From: Rhizomucor pusillus
Taxonomy: Eukaryota; Mucoromycota; Mucoromycetes; Mucorales; Lichtheimiaceae
NCBI GenBank assembly: GCA_900175165.2
Contig: FWWN02000164.1
Span: 659 to 64,658, forward strand
Direction: 5' to 3'
Length of the DNA stretch: 64,000 bases
A program made the position numbers and the translations under genes. Below the pieces are notes generated by a model. It had not been told where the DNA came from and searched no databases. It worked only from the letters and a program-made list of their open reading frames with translations. Of this stretch, positions 36,200-51,829 are shown in pieces. Each line of letters begins with the position of its first letter. Positions within the stretch are counted from its first letter, which is position 1.

Positions 36200-37950
36200 C
36201 ATTCCTTAACATCCGGTATTTTGAAGGAGTTGAAGAGGTATGCGAGCTCGTCTGGCATATTCGCAAAGGTTGTCGATGGTATTGTGCAATTTCAGCCATC
36301 CAGTATAAACTAATGACTTGGTCTATAAATTACAAGCGTTAAGCAAGGAAAAACATGTCGCTCCACACACATACTGCTCATCTGCGAACTCAAGCATCTT
36401 GTCCTCCACAACGGTATTCATCGTCAACTTCCACTTCTTCGAGTCTTCCATCTTTTCATGCTGCTGCTTGACTGCTGCAAGGTCAAGAGCCGTGATTACC
36501 AGCCTACATGAGCTGTCAATTCCAGGAGACGACGTAGAAGAGCTGACAGTACTGATCAAATCCGTCGAGACATCGACAGAATCGGCAGCGACAGGAACGT
36601 CCGAATCGGAGTCCTTGAATGACTATAGCTACAGGGTCAGCATCATTCCAATAACCAGAATCTGGTAAGTACTTTTATCGCGTCAATAGCCAAAGTCAAC
36701 CAATCCACATCTCCAAGGACCTATACAAGAGTTAACAAAAACTCCTTGCGTAACTCCTTGTTATTACTCACATCTTTGATTCTGTGCTTGCTGCATTCTG
36801 AAGAGTATCCGTTTGTTCACACGTTACTTTCCGAGTTGGGCATCTTCTTCACATATTTCCACCAAGAAATTTTCGAAGGACATCTTTTCGATATGCCGCT
36901 GACAAAGGATCTGGGAAATGCTTCTAAAGCGCCTTCACCGATAAGCAGCGTCGTCCGTGGTAAATAGCCCGGCTTTGACGTCCCGGTACACGGCTGCCTT
37001 TCAGCATTTGCGCGAGCTGATCGTATAATTCACTTTGTTCGTTCGAAACAAAAGGGCAGCCTTTCGCAAAAGATATCATCACATTTTGCCCACTATTGCC
37101 GATCCCAATGATGTTAACAAGCGGTAGTCCACGATCGTTGATATTGTACTTTGCGTCGAGAATCGTCAGGCTATCTGGATTGACGTCTCATGGGAAAAGA
37201 AAAGCCTTTCGCTCTTCATGTCCTCCAAAACTACATAAGGATTTGCATCGGACAGATAGACAGTGGTCACTGTTGGACAGTAATCGCGTTGCTTATGAAG
37301 TAGGTTAACGCCGGTCCATACGCATGAATAGAAAAAAGGGAGAGGATTTCGTCATTTAAAGTACTTGCGAATTGGAACAACCAAATCCTATTATGCAGTT
37401 CTTGAACAAAGAAAGGATGGGATACAAAGAAGCTGTCTTGCTTTTACCGTTGTTGTATAGCATGAATGGATGTCTTAGAAACATTTTCGTTTTGAAAGTA
37501 TGTCTTTATGCCGTAAACCATATTCTCATCAACTACATAGGCAGTCTTTGTCCGTCCGAAAAGGTATTAAAAGGTCTTGCATCCATCTGTTGACCTTCAA
37601 GATAAAAGAGCATTTCACAAGAACTTTGGATCCCAACTTCTGGACGGTAGCTCGAAAAGGGACATCGAATACGCCAGATTTCCGAGCCAGTCTGGACAAG
37701 ATCGTTCCATTTCACGAAGAGGTTTTGTTCACTTCAAGTTGGAATACAACAGTCAATCGTTACCATACTGTATACTGTATATAACATGTTGTCGTGTCAT
37801 TTTACATTTCACGATATCTTAACGAGCTAAGCATTTGAAGTCCCAGATTTTCTTCCCAATGTATAATACAGAAAGGTACCATCAGCTTTCTTCGGGACTA
37901 GTGGTTTCTCACTGTGGTGTCTGACATATGACAGCGCTTTCTTCGGAGCC
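36200..37950 (-). pseudogene. Second MULE-like transposase remnant
   Basis: On the minus strand, around 37200-37050, the sequence reads SLTILDAKYNINDRGLPLVN and IIGIGNSGQN, matching the MULE first-aspartate region (compare IDATYKTN...LPLVNIVG in the element at 1-2190). About 60 codons on, in another frame, comes KAGLFTTDDAAYR, which fits the second aspartate region. Upstream fragments (CEMLFYLEGQQMDARPF near 37620) and a downstream fragment (KKWKLTMNTVVEDKMLEFAD near 36420) may belong to it. Stops and frame changes are frequent, so it is decayed. The limits are approximate and no terminal repeat was found. Confidence 0.5.
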
Positions 37951-38249
37951 TCCTAGGGTGATACGCTCAGAAAGCTTCGAAGATGAGTCCAAACTTTCCG
38001 ACCATCTTGTGTAAGGGCCGTATTGAGATGAAACGGCTTCATAACGCCGACTCGAACAAATTACAAAACGAAATGGATTTGGAAAGTGAAACACGTTAAA
38101 AGAAAGAAAGGATGAGAAGATTTGACAATAAGGGCACTAAAGGGCCACGCTTTGGTATACAATACTGTAGTGCATAACCTGTGCTGCAGTTGTAACTAGA
38201 CGGCTAGTGATAATGGATGTTTGGGAATAGAGAATAGTTATGTCCTTTT

Positions 38250-39956
38250 CTAGAAAGCCTTTTTATGGATAATATCAGGATCTTCTTGATATTCGTCTGC
38301 AGAGACCCACATCTAATAGGGTGGTTATTCAGTTTAAAACATTGTGGCAAATGTAATCCTTGTAATTCTCACCTTTTTGAACGTGCTCAAAGAGGCTAGG
38401 ATAGAGCCTCCAATCCAGGTACTGTATTTACGTTCAGGAGGAGCATAGATTTTGATCTTGATGTCTTTCAAGGCCAGCTTCTTGATTTCAGATAACAGAC
38501 GCTCGCCAAAGCCTGAATGAGAGGATAATGTAGAAATCAGCGCAAGCCCAGGCTCAGGATATTTATGCGATATACCTTTGCAAAGAGTTGAGCCTCCTGA
38601 AAGGACAACGTTCGAGTACAGAGATTTTCTGAGGTCCAAATCCGCTCTGTTGATGCAGTCGACGATTAATTGATGGATTCCAAGATATTCCTCTCCTATA
38701 AGCTCGGGCTGAAACAGGATTTCCGGTGCTCTGAATCTTTCTGCGCCGATCTACGTGCAGATTTCAGAGAGGAATAAATACATGTACACTTGGTTTGATG
38801 GCTACAGCATTTCCTATTTACCTTGACAACGTTTCCGTCCGGTAATACAAAGTCATCGACTTTGCCGCTCATTTCTTTCTCTTCCTTGACAGGATTCTGC
38901 GCAATGTAGCATGATTTTTCTTTCAGTATTCGGACAACCTCCTTCTCGGCCGTTGTACGGAAATTGTATCCTGATTTTCGCAAAAGCAACTGTAGATATT
39001 CGGTAACATCCCTGCAGCCATGCATGAGCGCGATGCATTCTAGCAGATACGTCCTCTCTTGAATTTACCTTCCAGCGATATCAATACGACGTATAGCATG
39101 AGGGATCGCAAAACCTTCATAAACCGGAACTGAGTGCGTGACACCGTCACCCGAGTCTAAAACGATGCCCGTAGTTCGACCAGATGAATACCTAGGTTTA
39201 ACGATCAAAATATGATTCTAGCAAGGCAGTCATTCTTCAGCATTGTAACCTACAGACTCAGTACAGCCTGTATCGAGGTAAATAATGCAGGAACGTTAAA
39301 TGTTTCAAAAAATATCTGCGCCGCAGTGTCTCTGTTTGCTCGTGGATTGAGGGGCGCTTCTGTAAGCAGCACCGGATGCTATTGACGTCTGCGTATCAGC
39401 AACAATTCACTCTTCCATGCTGTAACCTGCATCTGACCTCCTCCGATAACGTCTTGAGTTCATCTGTGTAAATATACTGCCAAATCCGTTCCATGTCCTC
39501 CCAATCGGTTACGATGCCGTGCTCGATAGGATACCGGATCTTCAAAAGCCCTCGAAGTTCCTGAGCTTTCCGACCAATGAAGGTGTCTCCTTCAATCGCA
39601 CCAGCCATAATACGAACATGCTTTGGTCTTCCCACCCTGTTATCGTATTGAACAACAGTCAGGGATCAACAAATGAGATACAGGTTTAAGCTTACGGCTT
39701 ACATGGAAGGGAAATAACATTTGGGCTGCTCTTCACCTGCGAAACCAGCTTTTATCACACCTGATCCCTAATATGCTGTTGTAAGTATGGTCGTTTCCCC
39801 GTTGGTGTATATGGCTGCACGTACGTTGTCGATGACTACGGGTTGGTTTGTCAGTACCTGGATAGCGAAACAAGGCAAAGTGAGTGAGCCAAGATTAACG
39901 GTATGCGCTTATTGCAATCAAAAGAGACTATGTACATCATCAAACTCGGTGTTCAT
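38250..39956 (-). CDS. ARP1: Actin-related protein Arp1 (centractin), dynactin filament subunit
   Basis: A seven-codon first exon (ATG at 39956, MNTEFDD) splices to [11 protein letters not shown], then [20 protein letters not shown] and [12 protein letters not shown]. Next come [37 protein letters not shown], the nucleotide-binding [73 protein letters not shown] and [18 protein letters not shown], ending [20 protein letters not shown] at 38250. The actin fold and length (about 380 residues) are complete. The C-terminal WVSADEY and absence of actin-specific loops favour Arp1 over actin. Arp1 forms the short filament of dynactin for dynein-driven nuclear and vesicle movement. Seven or more introns, all short. 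Confidence 0.95.
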
Positions 39957-42392
39957 GGCTGCTGTCCAAAAGCAAACTTTTCGGATTGACTCGCGGATGC
40001 AGTGGGGGAGTGCAACTCGCTCGTGAGCGGCTCGTTTGCTGTGTGAGCTATTCGTTCGGAGTTTCGCATGTTCGAATTGCTTTGCATCTTCAGGAACCTC
40101 GTACCTTTGCACCTTGCTATTCCGTTTTAAAGCTTTTATTAAGACCGATACAAGCTTTAAATGATGAAATGGCAATAGAACGCTGACAAGGATGTATTTT
40201 TTGTCTCAATGACAGACAGTAAATAGGGTACCTTGATAGATCTCCACCACGTTCGGATCTTGTACTTGTCGCTGCCGCCTTGTTCGTGACAGAGTTCTGT
40301 CTGCTACTTTTGACAGTATGTAGACATCAGCTCTTCAACGAAGAAATCCATATTTAGCAGGATGGTATGACTAGTTCTTCAAGCTCATTATCTTGAGATA
40401 TATTTCCTTGTCCATTAACTGATCTTGCAGGAAGGGGTCTTAATTTCATCGGAAGAACAAGCGATTACTTTTCCTCGAGCATATGAGGCGTCAAGCTCTA
40501 CATATCACATTTGGGCCCAGCCTCAGCCAGTTGATATTTGTATCAATTACGTATTGTTTTTGGGGATACTGACGAGCCGGATAATAGGAATGGATAAGAT
40601 TAAATGAGGCATGGCAGGTATGATTACACTTTGCCACTCTTGCCTCATCATTTGTATTATGCAAACTGTTTTGATCGAACATATGCAAACAGGATGGATG
40701 CAAAAATCTTATCAATAGATATATACGAGAGCTTGTTTACAAAGTCTAATGGTATGTGTGATCGTTTCAAACGATCGATCGTTGGAAGGCAGCAATGCAC
40801 TGTCGTTAATACCGGAATAGGCATTTACAGGTTGACCGATCATGAAAGCGGATTTGATCAGGTGCCATCGGGCATAAAAGATCTTTGATTTATTTGCACG
40901 AGAGCACCGACATAACTTCATCTTGAGCAATAACGTCAGCGATACTGCACCAATGATTTTGCATGAAACTATTTAATCATTCACGGTATCTTGTTCTCTC
41001 TGCGATCTTGGTTGGCGTTCGCAAGGATTCGTCAGCACGTGACTCAATAAAACGATACTTGGAAAAACTGCTGTATACTTACGTACGTACAAATCCCATG
41101 TGATGTGGGTCGCTACGTCCGGCAAAACGCGGAAAAAGCATCACATGCAAGCGCGCTGTTACATAGTGGGAATGACGACATGGCAGTAGAAGAGGTTTGG
41201 GATTATTTGGGGGGATGTCATAAGGGTTTGCATTGATCCATAAAATCGGACAAATGAATTAATGATAAGAAGCTATGTTCATGCGCATATGTGATATTTC
41301 TGGACGATCACAGCTGTCAATTGTACTCGGTGTGGTGTGTTGTCAAGGCAATTTTTGCGCATTGTTTGCATCACGTAACACGAGAAGGTGGACTTGTTTA
41401 TTGACATTTCCTAAACAAGGAACAAGTCAAAGCGGAGGCTTCCTAAAGTATCGTGTAAGGGTGATGTGAGCAAGCTATGATAGGAAAGGCGGTGTATGAT
41501 CATTTATGTGTTCGGGATACAAGAACAAAAGGAAACGCAGGGGAAAGTTAGCGAGTTCGGGAGGAGAACGAATGGAGGAGGAGGAGGGGCACGTTAACAA
41601 GTGTAAGCAATAATGGCGAAATGTTGGCAAAGGCTGAATGTAAGATCCAGTGGAGCACAGTGAGGCAAATACGGTAAAACGTCTGTGGCATGCACGACAC
41701 CTACATTTCCTACAGAGCGTTCCGGATGGTTTGGCAATGAATGTTCATATTTAGGATCAGCAAGGACTTTTAAAGTTGCCAGGGCACCACCTTGTTTTAC
41801 GCACGACGAAAGAGCAAAATTTTCCAAAACAGGGCAAAAAAATGATTTAGAAAGGAAAAGCAAAAGGGGCTCCCTGCGCCCGTTTGGAGATTTGGCGGCA
41901 GCGACTTGACACCATGATGCACCAAATATGGCTTTATCATCGCAGGACACCTGCACACTGTCCAACCATCCGTCCCCTTTTTCCTACGTACATGCTGGAA
42001 AGCCAATAGGGATCATACCTTGCTCATGGCAAAACGGCTGCATTTTTCTCCCCTCTTGCAACCGCAGTTAACCCCCATCCCTTTTTTTCCACCTTTTTTT
42101 TCATCCCCTAGAGAATAAGAACTATAAGAGACGCTATTGAGATATAAAAACGTTCACCTCATTCGCCATCCCGGCGCACTTTTTTGATTTCTATCCTTCC
42201 TTGACCTTGTACCAGTAGTCTCACCTCTCTACTTGAGAGACTCTAGTCTTTTATTTCTTTAACCCTTTGTACAATATAAATCTGGAAAAGAATTCTTTTA
42301 TACGGTATGTCATTCAAACAAACTAAAGCTGTCATTTATTTTCTTATGCTTTTAGCAATACTTTCCAGAAGACTACTACAATTGGTCTCATC
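39957..42392. other. 2.4-kb intergenic region upstream of the Myb gene
   Basis: No conserved coding frame and no RNA gene recognised. The last 350 bp (42040-42390) is pyrimidine-rich on the + strand with long T and C runs, as in many fungal promoters and 5' UTRs. A possible 5'-UTR intron (GTATGT near 42307, TTTTAG near 42356) precedes the Myb start codon. Several short frames near 40430-40930 and 41600-41970 look like chance. Confidence 0.4.
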
Positions 42393-43121
42393 ATGGATAT
42401 AAAATATCTCTTGTGTCATCCGAGCGAACCACTCCCATATGCTGCACCGACCGGCTATGCAGGATCTTTCGACCCTTTGCAGCAACAGTCTATTCACGAT
42501 CTTGAAAAGTACAGTTTACGTTGCATGGATATCAGCTATCTAAACAAGACAGCCTTCAACCCACCTTCACCACCTCAACTTGTTCGCAGCCGAACATCAA
42601 GCGACGCTTCATCCGCCTGCTCGGACAGTCCTCGAGACTGGGCATACAGCGGCTTAGCTGACTCTCCTCCAGGCAGAGACGAGGAAAACACTTTCATGGC
42701 AGCAGCAGCAGCAGCAGCAACAGCAACAACACGTGGTGAATATTATGATCAGATGCACTTTGCATTTGGCGTACCCAGCACATCCACAAGGAGCTCATCT
42801 TCCGACAGCGCATATGCCTCAGCTTCCGAGAAACCGCGAAAGTGCCTACGTTCTACTTCAACTTCAAGTGCAGGAAGTTCTACCGTGCAGACACGTATGG
42901 CATGGACACCCTACGAGGACGAGTTGCTGCAACGCGGTTACGACGAAGGTCTCTCATGGGCCATGATATCCACCACGTACCTGCCGCATCGCTCGAGAGG
43001 CTGCTGCTGGGGTCGCTTCAAAACACTGCAAGGCAAAAATATGGTTGACACAAGACGACACAGCAATGTTCGGCTATTCAGACGATCCTGGAAAGCAAAT
43101 GACAAACCAAAGCGATCGTAA
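42393..43121 (+). CDS. Single Myb/SANT-like DNA-binding protein
   Basis: One uninterrupted frame of 242 codons. The N-terminal two thirds is Ser/Pro/Ala-rich and likely disordered, with an alanine run coded mostly by GCA repeats and a short Thr/Ala stretch (residues about 102-112). The C-terminus holds one Myb-like repeat, TRMAWTPYEDELLQRGYDEG followed by LSWAMISTTYLPHRSRGCCW and GRFKTLQ, with the regularly spaced aromatic residues and a basic tail (RRSWKANDKPKRS). This suggests a sequence-specific transcription regulator with an isolated Myb repeat. Targets are unknown. The long upstream region and intronless coding part fit a regulated gene. Confidence 0.75.
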   Translation: MDIKYLLCHPSEPLPYAAPTGYAGSFDPLQQQSIHDLEKYSLRCMDISYLNKTAFNPPSPPQLVRSRTSSDASSACSDSPRDWAYSGLADSPPGRDEENTFMAAAAAAATATTRGEYYDQMHFAFGVPSTSTRSSSSDSAYASASEKPRKCLRSTSTSSAGSSTVQTRMAWTPYEDELLQRGYDEGLSWAMISTTYLPHRSRGCCWGRFKTLQGKNMVDTRRHSNVRLFRRSWKANDKPKRS

Positions 43122-44510
43122 AACAATCACTCACATCAAATCCTCGACAAGCTCCTTTATTTTCCTCCTTCCTTTTCCGTTCCTTTTTCCTTCTTATTCA
43201 TTTCTTTTTCCTTTTATCCACTACCATGTCCCAGCTTGCATTATTGACACTTTACTTGTTTTATCTGTTTTCCTATATGCCCGGTGCTTATTCAATGTCG
43301 TGATTCCATTCCTCCCCTTTCTTCCCCTATGCTTTATTTTTATCTTTATGTCAAACTCCTACATATCCAAAGCAGCGATACATTTCTCCTTTCTAATCTT
43401 CTTACCCCTCTCTGATGTACGTGGGCAAACAAGTGATTGACCCCTTGCATTCGGTCTACACTTTTCAATTCCCATATCTGGCCATTTTATCAATTTTTGG
43501 CTCTTATCCTCAGTGGAAAGTTTCCTCATGAACCAAATTCCTCGAATCGATAAATGCAGCTCATTACATATATACATATATACAATATATTTACATTCTT
43601 ATAAATATATATCCGTACAGTACATATATTACTTTCTCTTTCGTACTGTCAACAAGAAAAAGATCTTCTGCACATCGATGATATTATACATGCACTGTTT
43701 GTGGCTATTGCAACGCAACTAAGAATAGCCAAGTCAGAACTTGCATTTAGATGCATGCTTCTGCCTACTTTGCTTTTGTAACTACACACAGCATAAGTCA
43801 CAGACTGCGGATAGATCGAAGCAGCAAGCAGATATCCTGCCACTGTACATAACATTTATTAGTCGTCTTAGTTGGTTTACAGCATAGAAAGATCGCAAAG
43901 AAAGTAGTTGCTCTGCAGTGGCAAACGAGGAGATTAGGACGATTCATACCATATTTATTCCAAGTGGTGACCATCGCAACCCCCTGGCCACATCGAAAAC
44001 TGAGTGCTATAATTGCTTAACTAACCCAGAGTAGCAATGAACACAAGCGCAGGAGTCTTCCGTTCGCCTACCCATAATGGACGCCGAAGCTTTGATCAGG
44101 ATATGGTTTATTCTCTCCATGCATCCAATTTGCTCTATACAACTTTTTAACAAGATGACTTAACAGCATTCCTACAGCAAATAGCAGTGTTTACCCGTTT
44201 AAAAGTAGAACTACCAATGTTGTCACTTCTCTTAACGAGTCAGTCTGCCTAGGTCGAGTATACATTTTGCCAAAGTTCATCCCTCAGTGTGTGACATCGC
44301 TTTATCTATCTTATCTTGTTGGTATTGATAAGTAGTTACCAAGCCTACCCTCTCGGTCGTGTGGATTTGTGACTCTCCTTCTGCGAAGCATCGATATCAT
44401 TCTTGTGCTGGACGATTCATGCCGCACTTTGACATATGTGGCTTGCGACGAAATTGACTTATCGCATTGTGGGTGGCTCGAACCTTAACTTTTGTGTTTC
44501 GAAGCTCGCA
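43122..44510. other. Intergenic stretch with pyrimidine-rich 3' flank
   Basis: 43140-43400 is strongly T/C-rich on the + strand and is probably the 3' UTR and downstream flank of the Myb gene. 43660-44500 has no recognised feature. Confidence 0.4.
43566..43632. repeat. AT-rich low-complexity tract (TA/ATAC repeats)
   Basis: Imperfect repeats of ATATAC and ATAT with a few C and G interruptions; microsatellite-like. Confidence 0.7.
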
Positions 44511-47671
<3,161 letters not shown>

Positions 47672-47942
47672 GCTTTACAGTTTCATTTACGATCCTGCAT
47701 TCTATTTTTACAATGTGCTAAGATTTACCGCATCACCCTCTGTTTTTTAAATGTAATCGGACCAAGCCCGTCTGTCTTCCGCGCACAGTGGACGGAGAAA
47801 CATGGCCGAATGCCAGCGCCAATGGTAACGGAGCCGCGGCTGGTTTGCATGAAAATATGCATGTGTACATCATTATTTCATTTTATGCATTCTTATTTAT
47901 AAGCGCTAAAATTTGGAATCGCTAAAGTTTGGAATCGGCTAG

Positions 47943-48830
47943 TCACAACAGCTTTTCGATATCAGCAGAGATCGATTTCGGCTCCGTAGTGGACGCATAT
48001 CGATTAACAACGTTGCCTTCACGATCGATCAGGAATTTCTAGATAATTCGCAAGATCAATATCTCCCGTCATTACAAGGTTATCTTCAAATTATACCTCA
48101 AAGTTCCACTTGATGCGTTTAAGACTGCAAAGGAAAATCACACCATGGTGAGCATAATTGTAACAGTTGTGACATGTCCCGCACCGCAGCAACGTACCCA
48201 AGAATTCCGGGTTTGGATTCCTTCAAGAACTTGTAAAGAGGATGTTCGTGATCGCCATTTACATCGCTAAACCCATCCAGTATTAGTTAACCATGACTTT
48301 CCGCATTTCATACATCCTATCACTCACAGCTTGGCAGTCAACGGGAAAGTAACATTCCAGTTGAGTGTGCAAAAGTTTTGAATTTCTACAAAGCATCGAT
48401 AAGCAAACCATAGCAGTCGTGATGACTTCCTTTGATTCGGTGTATACCTTCTTCACTCCCAGGCTCTGCAAAAAAGTAACATAGTTGTTAGTCAACGAGT
48501 TCGTAAAAAGCTAAGAAGAATTCAGACGCAAAATGGCATTACCTTGACCACCAAACTGATTGCAAGGGCAGCCGACAATGGTGAAGCCGCGATCTTTGAA
48601 CTTTTGGTAAAGTTCTTCGAGACCTGCATACTGCTTTGTAAAACCGCACTTCGACGCGACGTTGACGACTAGAACGACCTGCGTTGTAAGGGTTAGGCGC
48701 GCCCTTGGTTTGCATAAGATATTATCTCGATCTGTACTTTGCCCTTGAGTTGGCTCAAGTCCCAGTCGTTGTTCTTGATATCTTTGACGGTAAAATCGAA
48801 AAACTTGGTCATTGCTCTCTTTGCGGCCAT
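47943..48830 (-). CDS. Thiol (Cys-type) glutathione peroxidase-like protein
   Basis: Exons read [130 protein letters not shown] and end ISADIEKLL. The tetrad of the family (Cys in SKCG, Gln in the GGQEPG block, Trp and Asn in KWNFEKF) is complete, with Cys instead of selenocysteine. FCTLN supplies the resolving Cys position known from yeast Gpx3/Hyr1, so thioredoxin-coupled activity and peroxide sensing are likely. The start may instead be the second Met (48812), which would remove six residues. Seven short exons, all joining in frame. Confidence 0.92.
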
Positions 48831-48877
48831 AAAAGTAGCAGGAAGAAGAAAAGAAAAGGATGGGTTTTTATTTTAGT

Positions 48878-50688
48878 TTACGAATAGGCGTCGGTCTGCA
48901 AATTTGCACTCAGCATGGACAGCAATGGAAGGCGCAACAGTGAGTCTTGGACATCCAGGTATTCGGCAGCCAGTGAGAGCAAAACAACGTCAGCTTCTCT
49001 AGTCGGCGCTTTCTTGTCCGCCAAGTACTCGTCATTCTCCAAATTTAGATTAGGCCTGTCCCAAGGCACAATAATGTCTTGAGGTTCCACTCTCTGCAGC
49101 ACATATTTGCTTGTCTCTGTAATTTCTGTGCTGATCTCTTTCATAAGCATTTCCACCCTAGCGTCTAACACCAGTCTCAGTATCCACGTAAAACTGCTAG
49201 CTAGCCCACATCCTGTATGCACTTACTGCTTCCTCGTTTGCTCTTCTTCCTTGGAGGTCCATATACTTCTTTCGGTGCTTTATCAATTTCGGTCTCTTGC
49301 ACGACTTTAGGCTTCAAAGCTCTTGTGATTGTTATAAATCATATTTACTTTGCATTTTCCTGAAATACGCTTACAAATTCACTTTTCTCCAGTGCTCAAG
49401 ATTTCCTTTCAATAATAGGAACCTCTGCATGCAGCTTGGATACCACAACCTTGTCTGATTCCTATAGAATTCCCAAACATGCTGCATTAGTACAGTTTCC
49501 TGGCAGCAAGCTTTGCTTGGATACATACTCTAGGTCTTCCTTCCTGGGGAAGTTTGCCTTTCTTGCCTTTCTGAATTTGATCCAATTGTTTTGGGCAGCC
49601 CACAGTGCACATACCATTGCGCAGACTTCAGCGAGAGATTGTCCTGGAAAACTGATACACGTGAGCACACGCTGCATCTCTCTAGCTGCAAGATATTCAT
49701 CGACTAAAGATTATCCACGCTTGTAAGCATTGCAATAGATCGCTGGTTCGTTGCAGGATAAAGACGTACCTGTGCAATACAATTGACCGCAACATCTTAT
49801 CAAAGCCAATTCCTCGTTTCCTTCAAAGACGACGCCGCAGTGGCGTGCAAAGCATTGGCTGTACCGATCAACCAGGCGATATAGAGTCTGCATCTTTCCT
49901 GGATAGGCAAAACTGCTTCGACCGTCGTAAAGCAACCGCCTAAGAAACTCTGCTGGGACAATAGCTTGAATATCCAGGTACGGCAATTCCAGGCTATGAA
50001 TCCAACGATGAATATCGCATAGAAATACTGGTAACCTGAACCGCTTGCAAGCCAGGTAGCATAGTACAATGGAATGATAGTAGCGTAAAATGGGCCAAGT
50101 ATATGACATTGCATTATCCGTTACAAAGCTTTCTTGTTCTTGTTTTGCAAAAATGTCAACTTTATATTCTCCTCTTTCGGAAGCGTCGATCAGTTCCTCC
50201 AGATCATCAAGTGAAAACCGACGGGGTGGAGGCGGCCGTGATTTCGCATTGTATGTTTCCGGTAATTCTCTTTTCGATGCTCGTATGTACATAAGCCAAA
50301 GTTCCCGAGCCATCATCTCGAAGGATTCCGGAAGCCGGAGCTTGTCACGGATGCCTCTAACAAGGGCTCGATACGCGAATTGCACCGCGAGGGTGGCAAC
50401 AGCTGCAGAGTTGTCTCCTCTGAGGAACGCTAAAAGGCGATAAAATATCAGAAGCAGTTTTGTATGCGAAACAAGTTTATCTAGCCTACTGTTCTCCTCT
50501 GATCGATCAGTAACACCGCGCTTGGGCCCTTTTTGTAGACGGAGGGTGGTTCGCTGTTCAGAAACTTCAGAGACTTCCTCACGCCAGGAAGATTGTATGT
50601 GACCATTTTTGCATGCGATGGTGCCATCGTCGCTTTTCCGAAAACGTTTTGCTCCACACTCTGGACATATGCGTCGAGCTTTTGCCAT
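48878..50688 (-). CDS. RRN7: Rrn7/TAF1B, RNA polymerase I core factor subunit
   Basis: The ATG at 50688 starts MAKARRICPECGAKRF and a second metal pair in CKNGH, the Rrn7-type N-terminal zinc ribbon. The cyclin-like region follows (KLLLIFYRLLAFLRGDNSAA, LRLPESFEMMARELWLMYIR, RRFSLDDLEELIDASE, YYHSIVLCYLACKRFRLPVF), then IQAIVPAEFLRRLLYDGRSS and LTCISFPGQSLAEVCAMVCA. Further exons (EHWRKVNLALKPKVVQETEI, VYGPPRKKSKRG) lead to a C-terminal domain ending TDAYS at 48878. The protein is TFIIB-like and, with Rrn6 and Rrn11, recruits Pol I to the rDNA promoter. It lies in tandem with TFB5 upstream and the peroxidase downstream on the same strand. Splice junctions near 49200-49400 are the least certain. 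Confidence 0.8.
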
Positions 50689-50830
50689 GAGTATATATGA
50701 GTAATGGGTGTGTAAATCGATATAGAAAAATATTACAGTGACGGTTGTGTGATTTAAAACGTATGCTAAAGTGAAAGGAAGTAAAGTCGTAAAGGTATAT
50801 TGGTTGGCCGTAGACGAAGTGTGAGCGTAA

Positions 50831-51055
50831 CTAATTTTTGCGACCTTCTCGCTCTTCAACGGAAATCGTATAGGCGTTTTCGTCTAAAATTCTGTCGAGC
50901 TCTGACTGCAGTTCGTCAACCTTGGAAGCTTCGATGAAAAGGTGTGTGTCGTCCAAATCTTCAATGACAAAATTGCTTCGCTTGTTCAGATTGAGCACGA
51001 TTTGTTTCACGGTAGTGTCACACTCCAGAAGGACGCCCTTGATCGCTTTAACCAT
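50831..51055 (-). CDS. TFB5: TFIIH subunit Tfb5 (TTDA/GTF2H5)
   Basis: An intronless frame of 74 codons from the ATG at 51055 reads MVKAIKGVLLECDTTVKQIV, then FVIEDLDDTHLFIEASKV and ends with a charged tail, EEREGRKN. This matches Tfb5/TTDA in length and in the motifs GVLxECD and DxDDTHxF. Tfb5 stabilises the TFIIH core through Tfb2/p52 and is needed for nucleotide excision repair. The frame is open about 20 codons further upstream without homology, so the family start was chosen. Confidence 0.92.
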   Translation of the reverse strand: MVKAIKGVLLECDTTVKQIVLNLNKRSNFVIEDLDDTHLFIEASKVDELQSELDRILDENAYTISVEEREGRKN

Positions 51056-51829
51056 TAAGGTGGGAAAAGGGGAAAGGGAAGTTGGTAAACTTGACGACAA
51101 ATCAGGGCTCTCCAAAGCCGTATGGCTTAGCAGTGATTTTCATGCAGAAACCAAATGCCAGGCACATCCGCAACATACACAACTGATTAAAAATCATACT
51201 GTAATAATCAAAGTTTGCTTGAGCACAGGCGGTGAACCTTCGCCTATGGAGACTATCAAAGCATTCTAAGTCGAGACAGAAAATGATATCAATAACAAAC
51301 GCATAGTAATCCCCTCCACGTACACAGCAATTTTGAACCTTATGACGTTGACAAGGTGGAATGTGATGATTGTAGGGTATCGAATGCAGGGCATGTAAAT
51401 TACGGGAAGACCAGAAGGAATTCCAGTATATACCTGATAACGACTATTTTGAATATTATTCCTAATATGCTTCCCTTTTCAGAATACTTGTGCATAAACG
51501 GAATAAAGAGAAAGAAAAAACTACGTAGAAAATATTATTTAAGGTACTTTCAACCGCCTTTTAATACCGTTGAGAAATACCATATTATTTACACGCATAC
51601 GCTGTTGTCGAGAAAAAGCAAAGGCACCTCCGTATTGCCTTGGATATTGGGCGGCATTTGAATTCAATGGCAGCAATGGGGAAAATGGAGCATGCTCATC
51701 ATTCGTAGTACCCCCTCTTCTTTTTCAGCCCGATGTCCCGAGTAAGTATATCCACCATGGCAACTGTCCTATTCAGTATGCAAAGCTCGGCTGCTTGCTT
51801 TGTGATCGATCGATGAGGATGTATTCGCG
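51056..51829. other. Intergenic, likely eL20 upstream region
   Basis: No coding sequence recognised. Part of this may be promoter and 5' UTR of the ribosomal protein gene. Confidence 0.4.

Noticed and set aside
49150..49230. Apparent 26-nt intron in RRN7
   Set aside because: A 62-nt intron ending at the next in-frame TTAG gives a normal joint, so no unusual intron is needed.
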